Positions 10,430 to 22,239 of a stretch of DNA of 64,000 bases are shown in pieces (position 1 is the stretch's first letter; every line of letters starts with the position of its first letter). Position numbers and translations under genes: made by a program. The notes under the pieces were generated by a model. That model made no database searches and was not told where the DNA came from. It saw only the letters and a list, made by a program, of their open reading frames with translations. Location of the stretch: positions 80,712,760 through 80,776,759 of the forward strand of contig CM043948.1 of the NCBI GenBank assembly GCA_014529385.2, read 5' to 3'. The DNA is from Adiantum capillus-veneris (Eukaryota; Streptophyta; Polypodiopsida; Polypodiales; Pteridaceae).

Positions 10430-11190
10430 CTAACTCCAACAAGGCTGTTGTGCAACAACAGGAGTCTGGAGTGCTCCCACTCAGATCTTAGCCTAGGGAG
10501 TACCAACCTCTCGCGCATTGTTAGATTCTACCTGGGTGACCTCCCTGGTGCGAGAGGGGGGGTTCCACGGCCATACGGCCATACTTTCAGAGTTGTCCTC
10601 CTCAAATCATGCACTGGTGATTCTTGTTATTGAGGAAGCAAGGGAGGCAAGCCCGGCACTCACAATTCTTGAGTGTCCTTCATGGTGAGAGCCTACCAAG
10701 ACCCTAGAGGAGATGTGGTAGGCAACTATGAGCTCGTATGGGGACATAGTGCAGTTGGCAGCTGAGGTAATAACAGAGTTAGCAGATTCCTGGATAATGT
10801 ATCCACCGACAAGCTTCAAGGTGAACTCTGGTGGGCGATAGAGCCATTGGGGAGTTCTTTGAGATCATAGGACCTCAGCACTTTTGCTCAGGGATTAGAG
10901 AGTTGTGGAGGCAGGATGGATCTTTGGCTCAGGATCCATTGGAAATACAATGTTTTACAATCACCCTCTCGGTAGAGGAGCCCTTGCTGTCGGACTGAGG
11001 TATGGATGTATGTGAGGCAGGGTGTCATGGCTGATATGGCAATGGACTTGGACAGGCAGTCCTTAGCAGTGGAGCTGTTGGATGCATTGTGGGCCTATCG
11101 TGCAAGAGTTTCCCTGGAGAAGATACTCTCACACCAGGTTTTTTCATGCAGTATTGGGAGTGTGCTGAGACCTGGTTTGCAGCACTGCTT
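10430..11190 (+). pseudogene. LINE A-related relic (endonuclease end to start of RT)
   Basis: Weak but ordered similarity to LINE A1. GSTNLSRIVRFYLGDL near 10490-10535 matches the SRIDRFYTSDHF block. GDRAIGEFFEIIGPQHF near 10837-10885 matches the pre-RT linker (GDRVTGVFFETVGPRH). ALWAYRARVSLEKILSH follows near 11087-11140. It is much more diverged than A1 or A2 and full of stops, so it is an old copy or a sister family. Confidence 0.6.
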
Positions 11191-11544
11191 TCACGCAGAA
11201 ATATACTGCTATTTCACCAACCTGTAGTACATATACTAATTATTTAATTGCTTCAGAAAAGACCAAAATCCACGAGTGAATATTGCAGAGCATAATAGTC
11301 ATCCAAGAGTAGACTCAGCTTGTGTAAGCCTTTTCAAGAGGCAAGGAGATTTTCCAGGAAGAAGCAGTCAGTAGCCTTCTATCATTAGGACCTCAAGTCA
11401 AGAATTGTGGTTTTCATAGTTAAAGTCACAAGCCCTGATCTCTTTACTTTGGATTTTACATCGGTGTGTGCCCTGGAGATGATTCTACCGTACAATTCTT
11501 CTTTTTGATAGCTAGAACCCGAGATACATTTATGCAAGCCTTAC
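11191..11544 (-). other. Intron sequence next to the last visible ABCA exon
   Basis: No coding feature was seen. It begins with the donor site of the exon at 11545 on the minus strand. The exon with the Walker B motif is not found between here and position 1, so the intron appears to extend past the left edge, including the LINE A1/G1 block. Confidence 0.5.
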
Positions 11545-11673
11545 CTTGGGATCCCCAATTAAAGATATGGCTACGCTGAGTCTCCTCTTCATACCACCAC
11601 TGTATGTCTCTACTACTCGGTCTCCAACACCTCCATTTAGAAGGTTCACACTTTTCAATGCATCTACAACTGC
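11545..11673 (-). CDS. ABCA exon: ABC signature motif
   Basis: 129 bp, phase 0 at both ends. The acceptor is GGAACAG and the donor GTAAGG. It encodes [20 protein letters not shown] then [25 protein letters not shown] is the ABC signature. Walker B should come next but is not in the window. Confidence 0.87.
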
Positions 11674-14600
11674 CTGTTCCACATAAAATTTCATAATCAA
11701 GCATCATAGTAACAACATCATCCAATAAAAATCCATAAACATATTTTATGGGGAATACGTGATCGCAGCAGTAGGCACGAAGAAGACAGTGGACCTTTGA
11801 ATACTTAAATTTCCAACAATTCCACCCCCCAGATTTCTAGTTCAGAATTTTCATTATGGGATCGCCTTAGTGCATGTGAACAGAAGTGTTTCCCTTCAAA
11901 TACCTACGTTATCAAGAATTTCTCCCTTCAGATTTTTTAGCCTCCCATAAAAAAGCAAATGCTCTCGACCTGTTAGGCTTTTCCATAATAGGCTGCAAGA
12001 CAAACGGAAAGATCAGTCGAGGCACAGACGGAATCATAAACACTATGCTTTCTTTCATCTGAAACCTTACTCAAACTGTGGGCAAACACCCATACATAGA
12101 TAAATTTGATTCATGTCTCTCCTGATGTCCAGCCCTTTTATATATGCTGTACCTGAAGTGGGCTTTGAGAGCCCAATCATCTGCAAACACCTCCACCACA
12201 CAAAGCCAAGACACTCTCAAGAAGATATAAAAGTTTTTTGGGTTGAAGTATGTATGGTTCAAAGAGTTAGAATGCCCCTTTGTTAGAAATTCATCAATCA
12301 TACTCACCATGTTTATACTTGACGTTTTCCCAGCACCATTGGGCCCCAGCATGCCAAAACATTGCCCACAAGGAACAGCCAAGGAAAGACCTCGTACGGC
12401 ATACTTGGATGCAGCACGATTTTCGCCATGATAGACTTTTCGTAAATCATCACAAACTATGGCACATGATGTTGCATCAGAAGCAAGGATCTCACTTACA
12501 GATTTTTTCTGCAAAACAGGCTTGAAACATGAAAAGATTATGGAGTGACATTAGGCTGTCACTGATGATGCGGGCACACCAATAAATACAGGTCTGCCAT
12601 CATGCTAAGTATGAATGCAGAAATAGCCAAAGATTATCAAGCAAACACTATTCTTTTGCACTATTCTCAAAAGAGAGAAACTTTTACCTCATCTAGAACA
12701 TCCAATTTGTTAATCTCAATTTGTGTATCAAAATCTTGAACTTTCATTCTTTGCCCTAGCAGATACTGATGCAGATGTTTCAGTTTTTCCCCCAGGAAAC
12801 TTGAGTTATTCGACTGGAAGAATTGGTCCAGATAGAACGAAAAAGGTGTGATGAGAAGCCATTCCAAAAACATTATGATGAAGACTTGTGGCATTCCATT
12901 CTCTACATCTTTCATGTTCTTCCACTGCATACCCCTCGTTCCCTGATAATAACCTGTCAATGAGTACTGGGAAAACTCATAGAGGCCCCTGTATAGAGCA
13001 AAACCAGGCAGCAGCTCCAATAAAAGTATGGCACCTTCTGCACAACCAAAGGAAAAAAGCCTGACAGTCAATTATGCCCCGTATAGCACGTAGACACAAT
13101 ACATGCATGATCACTGGTTACTCCCAAATGCACACCTCGACACATGCATTTTCAGTCAATTCTCTGTAGTTCAGTTTATTTGGAGACTTACTACTGAAAT
13201 TCCGATCCTCGACAAAAAACTGGAAAAGAAAAGCACCAAGTAGACCAAATCCAAATACATACTGATAGCCAACAACTGTTAAACAGGCAAAAAGAAACCA
13301 GAGGAGTTAGAATCAACTCAATCTGATATGGCATTGCCACTAGTCCATGAGATAAAATATTTATATGCACTGTACACAACTTAATAATATTGACATACTG
13401 TATGAAAAAATAAATCGCAAGTCTAGCACTCAGATGTACTTTCAAGAGCATAGTAAGCATTCAGAGGATAGCCAGATGATTTGGGTACACAAGTAATGGG
13501 AAAGTATAGGTCTCCAGAAATTATAGATTGATCTCAAGCGATTTCTTTTTGTGTTAGCAAAAACAGGTCTTAATTAAAGAATGTACACTAGAAGAGGAAG
13601 GCTGTCGGTGGTGAATACAACACCCTAGACATAAACGCCCAACCTAATACGACATAAAGCCGAGGAAACTGTGTGGAAACTGCAAAAAAACTCTTCTGTT
13701 CAAAGTTAGAGAGAGCCTTGGAATCCTAAAACCCATTGATGGGACCTTCTCAAACCTCTCCGGTTTGAAGGCCTTAAAAAATTAATTCTAAAGAAGAAAA
13801 ATGCATCAAATTGTGAACAACCTGGAAAGGGGGGGCCCTCTTGCTATCAAGCATGGCTTCCCATGAAGGCCAAAGCACCAGTCATACTCTTAATAATATT
13901 GCGTTAAAGACAAATTTCCCAGCCGCACATGGCTGCCCCACACTAATATTATGTAACTAACCATTCTATTATTCTCTTAATGCCGCAGTGACAGCAGGAT
14001 GAGCTCCACGCTCCACCCCCGACTTTCTTTTTTTTGCTACACAGCAAGTGTGCGCGAGTCTTTGTGTTATTTTTCGGCCTAAACTTACTGGTCACATACA
14101 AGTGTCAATTAATCTCACCCACTTTGTGAGGGTCTTCTATCCTTTCGCTCCTTTTAAAAATTACACTAAAGGCAACATGTGTGCCGTACCGGTGTGTGGC
14201 CATTGGTTAGATACCAATGAAAAGCAGGTGACGTAGCCTCTCATCATGATCTCAATAAGAGCACTTACATGAGAACTGTCCACCCAACCATAGGAGCACT
14301 ACATATATAGAGACTGGTCTTGGCCTAGCCACACCTAGCCGGACATTGCCTTAATATGACCAGACCTGCGTTGTGCTCCAAGTTAGCGACAAAATGCTAC
14401 GACCCGCTCGTAAAATCACAAGTCACTACACGCCCAATCACTAGCAAAATTCGGATAGCGATATGATATTACTGCGAATTCCACGATGGTTGCCTTCTGT
14501 AAATCCTTTTCTTTAATTATTCTCCTTCTAACGGCATATATATTCACAATTTGATACTCCATTGAAGCTTCACACGCTAAGAACCAGAGATTTTACACAC

Positions 14601-17600
14601 AAAGACACAACAAACCGATGCTCTGATACCAAATGTGAAGAGCACTACCCAATGGTTTTCTGCAATCCTCTGTTTTTTGCTCGGAGCCCCCTTCGTTCCC
14701 TAGCTCGTCACCTTCTACTTTTGGTCACCAGTCGGAGGCATGATTCTTGACTCACCACCCAACCATTAAGTTATCCCTTGGGATATGAAATAGTAGGTTT
14801 CCCGCCTAACCATCTCCTTGGATAATATCCCCCGAGCTTAGCCGTGGGTGTATCAGACCCTTGCCGCACATGCCTCATCCCAGACCATCTTGACCTACCA
14901 AGCTAGTCTTTTAAATTCTTCTAGGACCATCTTGGCCCACCAAGCCAGTTCCTTTAGTTTTTCTGCTAGTAGTGCTTATGAGCATTGGACAGAGATACGC
15001 ACTCCACATCTTGTACATATGTCCATAGCTTTCTTAAAGGAAGATTGGCCTTTAAGTGCGAGGTTATTGGGTTGCAAGCCAATTGCACAGCCAAACATGG
15101 CGTGGCTACCCACGCTAACCTTATTGTAATCAACCATCCTATTATTCTCTTATCCTATACATAAGGGGTTGCTGCAGTGAACGCCTCTTGAGCTCCACCC
15201 CCAACCTGTGTCTCCTCGCCCTCTCTATATGTATTTGGTGCTTTATCCTTCTGGGAAAGGGAAAGACTTAATGACTAATCTGGGAAAGGGAAAACGATTT
15301 CTCCTCCCGCAACTAGAAGATTCCCTTCTGAGCAACCACACGTGCCTCCTCAGCCATATGCAAAATCCTAGCCGTATGCTAGCTATGGGAAGACCTACCT
15401 ACCCAACAACACCAACCCCTTTCGAAAGACAGCCCCTAGCAGGGTGTGAGACAAATGGATCATCAATGGACAGATTGGCCGACTAATAAATCTATCACAG
15501 CTGTGACTAAAATTGTTAACAGTTCCGTACTATTTTTTGCCAATATGAAGGGTCAACAACCAAAGGTTTTGTCCTCTCAACTTAATGTGCCTCTTCATTG
15601 CATACTCCCAAGCCCCGCTCTTCATTGACTAGTTGTAGCTTTTCATTTATGGACATGACTAATGGGTCTAGAGTTGTCCCTACATGATGGGACAAGATTG
15701 TTCATTTGTGTCTCTTCAACTCCTATATGAATGGGTTTTTGTAACACATTGTTCACTCAATCACCCGAACATTCAGTCTGCAGTTTACTTTCCAGTTCAA
15801 GTCTAAGTTCCAAGATCTTAAACACAAGTAGTAACACTTGATTCTAGGGTTAGTACACGTAATCCTCACAGAAGCTTTGATAACACTCTAATACTCCTAG
15901 AAGAAAGTAAATTGGAACTGTTGTTTGTGGTCCCACATCATTACCAAATTGTGAAGTCTGTGTCTCCAAAGAAGCTTTGGGCACAAAATTATGGTCCTTG
16001 CAAGACTATCAAGGAGAAGTCCTTACTCAGTTATAAGCTTATATTACCTCCTTTCTAGAAAAAATTCATCCTACATTTCACGTTCCTTGGCTCAAGAACT
16101 ATGCTTGAGAAGGTTCCATTATTCGGAATGCTTCATTTCACGTTCCAAAAACTGAAGAGAAACATGTTCTAATTCTTGAAAAGATTCTGGATGTGCGTTA
16201 CAAAGAGACTAGACAAAAGATCCTCATAAAATTTCTTGTCAAAAGGATGGATCTTGATGAATCCAATTCTACTTGCAAAAAGATGAAGAAACGGAGCAAT
16301 GCCCTTCCCTTCTTAGGCTGTTCTTTGACAAAATGCTAGTCCATTGGTTATGTCACGATTGTGACTATGTTGCAGTATTACATACACTCCTAGTTGCAGA
16401 TACGCGAAGTGCCATGCCAACGAAGACCCCTACGCTTGGATGGTCACACCCCTTCGCCCAAAAGACGTGTCTCTTCGCCAAAAGCCACACTCCTTCAACG
16501 ATTGGTCACACCCCTTCGCTCTACAGGTGCGACTCTTCGCCCAATGATTGCAGCTCTTCGCCGAAAGGATGTGTCTTTTACGTCTAAAGTCATGTCTCTT
16601 CACCAGGAGACATGTCTTTTCATTTGTGTCTCTTCATCTCCTATATAAGGAGCCCTTGTATCGCACATTCAATCAATCAAACACAGAGTCTTCTAAGTCT
16701 TATCTCTGAGTCAAATTCAAGTTTCTTAAGTCTTAATCATGAGTTTAAGTACTAAGGATTAGTAACTAGAATCCTTATAGGTTAAACACTGGATCTTATT
16801 TTAAATGGGAGGGAATCTCACGATTGTGACTGTAACGAACTTGGACACCCCAAGTCAAGATTCTATCACGATACAACAGACCTTCACTTCAAAACATTCA
16901 CAAAATTGACACAACCCGGTATAGTTCCGTGCCCAGAGGTATTGGCCCCAAAGAGGAACAACTTAATAATCATGTCACGTCATCACTTTGTAACATACCC
17001 CCCTCTTGAAAGAATTGTAATCGCCCTCAATTACGCTTGCAAAACAGACAGAGGCCATAAAGTGTCTTAGTAGACATTGACTGTTAGTACCGACGCACTA
17101 GACACACCACATCTAGCACATGTACAAATCGACAGTCGCATCATCGGACATCACTTGACATCACAGGACAGCACATGACAAATCATATAATTCATTCCAA
17201 ATCTCAGACCATGATTAGTCGGCAACGTATTAGTAATCGCATCTAGATCCAATCGAGACCTCACATATGCCTGATTTAGCAATCCATATTGCAATCATGT
17301 CTATAGAGATTTATGAGACCGAAATGCTACAGTCATTTCGTCTTTTAGTTCCTGCACTCAAACAAGTCACGTATAAATCAATCAATATCATTTTCATTTT
17401 CAGGAATGACAGTTCATAAAGTCATACAGCAAAATACTGTCAGCCCAGTAGTATCCTGAAACCCAAAGGGACATCAGTGACTCTATATCAAAAATCGGGG
17501 TAATCTGTTGACAAAGGAGTGAAGCAACTCCCCTCTTGTGCAAGCCTATTGTCGTAGATTCACCCATGCTGAAATCGGGATTCTATCGGAGTAGACTATG

Positions 17601-20600
17601 CTAAACCGAATGCTTCAAGGTAAAGTTTCACAATCTGAGGAGTATCTGCTAGGTCCTCCTCCATCCACTTCACATCCAATGCAGGATAGTTCTTGAATTT
17701 AACCAAGAACCGCCTAATCACTTTACCTTTAATCTTTCTATCTTTATGTGCCAGTATCTATTCTGGAACGAGTATCTCCTCGCTTTCCTCCACTTCAGGT
17801 TGCTCATCTGGCTCCCCATCATCCGGTATACCGCCTTTAAAAGGCTTCAAGAGACTCACATGAAAAGCATTATGAATTCTCCAAGTCTCTGGCAGCTTCA
17901 GTCTAGAGGAGACATCATTTATCTCTTCTTTTATCTGGAAAGGTCCATAGTATCCCATGCTAAGCTTTGGAAAAAGCCGCTCCTTTCCCTTTTTCTTTCT
18001 CAGGTGTGCCTTCTCAAAGCGTAAGACCACCTAATCGTCTTCCTTTAATTTCAAATCGTGACGGTGTCGATCTGCTGCCTTCTTGTGTCTTTCCTGAGAT
18101 TTCACTATCGCCTCCCGGACCTTGGCAAAAGCAGTGTCCAAGTCCCTCGTGTACTGGTCGGCTTCAAAAATCTTATCTTTCGTGCTAAGTAAGGGCGGAA
18201 CCTTCGTAGCACCTTCGATAATCTCAAATGGCGCCTTCCCTGTCGAAGAATGGATCGTGTTATTGTAAGCAAATTCCACCGAGGGCAAAAACTTTTCCTA
18301 TTGAGTCTTTTGATCAAAAATGTAAGACTTCAATATATATCCAGTACGACTGAATTTGCAATCTCAGATTGCCCATCTGTCTGTGGGTGGAAAGATGACG
18401 AGAACTGCAACCGTGTGCCAATGTTCTTCCAAATAGCCTTCCAAAACAAACTCTTGAATCGGGGATCTCTGTCAAAGACTATTGTCTCAGGCATGCCATG
18501 TAATCTGAATATTTAGGTAATGAACAGTCTCACTAAATGATTCAGCTTGACTGTTTTCTTCACTGGAATGAAATGAGCTTGCTTGCTAAATCTGTCAATA
18601 GCAGTCCAGATACCATCGTGCCCACTCTGTGTCTTCGGGAGATCAAAAATGTAATCCATTGCTATACTTTTCCGGGGGCGGGTGGGAATGGGTAAAGGCT
18701 GCAACAATCCCTGTGCTTTATGCCCATCAAACTTGACCTTCTGGCATACCAAGCAACTGCGTACAAAATCGTCCACATCCTTCTTGAGTCTCGGCCAAAA
18801 GAAGTAACGCTCCACACCTTTCAAGGTGGTATCAATGACATGGTGACCCGTAAATGGTGGACAGTGGAATTCGGTTAGAACCTTTTCCCTCAACGGCTGT
18901 GTAACACAACAACATCGTTTTCTTTATCAAGTAGCCATCCCGTATGGAATATCCCGCTACTACCTCCCCATTCTGCATTCGTGTGAATACATCCAAAGAA
19001 TCTGGATCTGTGGCGTATTGATCGACCATGTCCTCGAAGCTTCTATGATGAATCATGAAAATAGCCAAGACCAACCGCTTCCGAGACAAAGCATCTGACA
19101 CCAAGTTCTTCTGTCCCTGTACATGGACAATCTGGAAGTGAAACTGTGACAAGATGTTAGCTCACCGCATCTGCTTTTCCGAAAGCTGCGTCTGTGACAA
19201 GAAGTAGCGTAAACTTTGATGATCAATGAAGACCGTAAAATCGGCTCCAAGTAGGTAATATCGCCGGCCTTGAAAACAATCGGCTCTCATAGGCAATGAC
19301 ATGGTCTTCTTGCATTAAGACTGCACCCAAACTACGACCACAAACATCACAATATACTTCGAATGACTTTTGCAAATCCGGCAAAGTCAAAACTGGTCCT
19401 GTTGTCAATTTCTCTTTCAAAGTCTGAAAGGGAATCACCTCTGTGGGTCCCCACGAGAAAGGGACTCCTTTCTGTGTCAAAATGTGCAAAGGGGAAGCAA
19501 CCTCTGCAAACTTTCTAATGAACCGTCGGTAGTAAGAACATAAGCCCAAGAAGCTTCTAACTTCATGGACATTCTTCAAATCAGGCCAACCACATATAGT
19601 CTCAATCTTGGCCGGATCTGTACTCTTGTTGCTGAGACGATGTGTCCCAGAAAGTGCATCTCCAGTAAGAAAAATTCACTCTTCTTGGCATTGATCACCA
19701 ACTTATGATCTCGCAATGCCTGAAAGACCCGTAGCACATGATGTCTATGTTCTGCCCTCAGCCTTGGAGAAGACTATAATGTCATCAAAGAAAGTGCCGA
19801 CAAAAGATCTGTACTCTCTCTGAAAATCCTATCCATCATTCAATTAAAAGTCATTGGAGCATTGGTAAGGCCAAAAGGCATCACCAAAAATTCATATAAA
19901 CCGAAGCTCGTCCGAAAAGTTGTCTTGTAGACATCTCCGGGCGCGATTCGGATCTAATGATATTCGCTTTTCAAATCGATCCTGAAGAAACAAGAGGATC
20001 CCTGTAATCTGTCAAGAATATCATTGATCCTGGAAATCGGAAATATGTTCTTGATCGTGATTTTATTGAGAGCTCTATAATCAATGCACATTCTTCAAGA
20101 TCCGTCTTTCTTTAAAACCAACAACACCGGAGAGCAGTAGGGTGAAGTACTCAGCTGGATAAGACCCTTTTTGGCCCCTTGACAGTTGTCCATACGTTGG
20201 AACAACTTAATAATCATGCCACATCATCAGTTTGTGACAGTGACCATGTTACTATTGTTATTAGCAGTTTGAGATTATCGCGCCAAATTGTTCATTGCAA
20301 ACGTGAAGAGTCTCCAGCCAAAGGTTGTGTTCTGTCAACTGGATGTGCCTCTTTATTAAATAGTTGCACCTCATTTTTCACTGGTTGTAGCTTTTCATCT
20401 ATAGCCATGACTATTGAGTCTAGAGTTGCATCTCTAGATGAGAGGACGTAACTTTTCATTGTGTCTCCTATATAAAGAAGCTCTTGTAATACATTGATGA
20501 TTGTTCAATCAATCAATCAAAGATGTAGTCTACAACTTGCTTTCGGATTCAACTCTAGGTTTTTAAAAATTAAACATAGGAATTAACACTTAATTCTAGG

Positions 20601-21969
20601 TATTGTGCACTTGATTCTCACGGAAGCTCTAATACCACTCTTGAGGGTTATAACTGCTAAACCTAGAAGAACGTGAATGGATATAGCTATATGTGGCCCC
20701 ACATCGTTACCACACTGTTAAGGTTGTGTTTCCAAAGCTTTGGCTATGATATTACGATCATTTTAAGATTATTAAGAAGAATAAATACCACTCTTGAGAA
20801 TTATAACTACTAATCCTAGAAGACTGTGCATGGGTATAGTTACATGTGGCCTGCCGCGCCACATTGTTACCACACTCTAAAGGCTGTGTTTCCAAACTTC
20901 GGCCACGGTATTATGATCACTTCAAGATTATAAAGAAGAATTCCTTAGTCGATTATACGCTTGAGTTACATCCTACCTAGAGAAAACTTCATCCTACATT
21001 CTTTCTTGTCTAAAGAAGATACTTGCTAATAGGTGAATATCAGCTTCTTTATCCTCATTCATGTAATATTCTCAAGGTTTCACTATGGTGCCCTTCTTGT
21101 TTCTTAGTGTGAGGGGCTCAATTAGGGTTTATTCTCCTCAAATTAGTGTGTGGCCTTGTCTATGGAAGTGTTGAAGCTTTCCTCAACATGCGTCGATGAA
21201 GAATTGGGACCAGAAGCTACGGTTTCTCACAAGCTAATAAACTCGTGCTGTATTTATGCAAATTGAGCCAAGGCTACATGAAACAGAGAAATAGAAATGC
21301 CTTTGGAGTTGATTTTGTGCTTGTGTGTGAGAGGAGATTCCATGGTTGAACTGATGGTGTTCATCATCATGTTCCTCACTTCAATTGGTTGACGTGTGCT
21401 AGTCATTTAAGTCACGAATGCTCTCAGCCACAAACCCGGTACCTTCCCCGACGTACTGCGAACTGTTTTGGGCAGGAAAGGTGGCTGTATACTATGTACA
21501 AAAGAGACCTCTGGAGATGCTCAATGGCCTATCCCCTAGAGGATGTACAAAAGAAGGAGAGGCCATTGTTATACCGCGAACTTCTCGACACACTGACTTC
21601 GTTTACATCCCCGTGAGACAAAATTTCAATTGTTCTTTTGGAGCATTTTAACAATGCAAAATTTGAAGGGTTTAGGGTTAGTTTGAGAGCCTTCAACCGT
21701 AATGTAAACACGCTTTGGTATTAGACCAGCAACTTCTTTACATGCCCATGTGAAAAAAATTCATTTCTTTTGGATCTATTAAAGAAAGTAAAATTTGAAG
21801 GGGTTCAGCTTCTCACCGGTAGCAATATTAACATTTGAGAAGAAACTAGCTGCAAGGAATCCTACTGAAACTTGTAAATTGACATAAACAAGATAAAACA
21901 AAATTTGAATGGCATAGGAGTTCAGTCTGAAAAATTTGAGGCCTGCAGAACACCCACAAACTAAAATTG

Positions 21970-22030
<61 letters not shown>

Positions 22031-22146
22031 TTTTGTACTGTTGTTAGGTTATTTTGTTACTCTGACTTTGTATCAGATCCACCACCTTGTAACTTTCTGG
22101 TCTCATAGGTCACTATGGCCTTTTGAAGACGTTAATATAACATTTC

Positions 22147-22239
<93 letters not shown>

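Larger units (their letters stand above)
16831..20239 (-). mobile_element. Ty3/gypsy element G2, minus strand, gag and most of 5' LTR deleted
   Basis: Element of the G3 family. Read on the minus strand it has RT, RNase H, integrase, chromodomain, a polypurine tract (TCAAGAGGGGGG at about 16996-17008 complement) and a 165-bp 3' LTR (16831-16995). On the right, RT sequence passes at about 20170-20197 directly into the last 42 bases of an LTR, with no gag, protease or leader. Matching GTGAC on both sides shows that both ends are original, so the deletion is internal. It lies in block D3 (the D LTR), inside the ABCA intron. Confidence 0.8.

Noticed and set aside
14619-14630. tRNA gene fragment
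   Set aside because: Only the 12-base primer-site complement is present, with no cloverleaf around it.
13900-15210. CRISPR-like repeat array
   Set aside because: Only two diverged copies, 1.2 kb apart, in a plant nuclear context.
21389-21651. Two overlapping frames of 75-77 codons as a gene
   Set aside because: No recognisable family, no splice or promoter signal that I could support, and they lie inside an intron of the ABCA gene.
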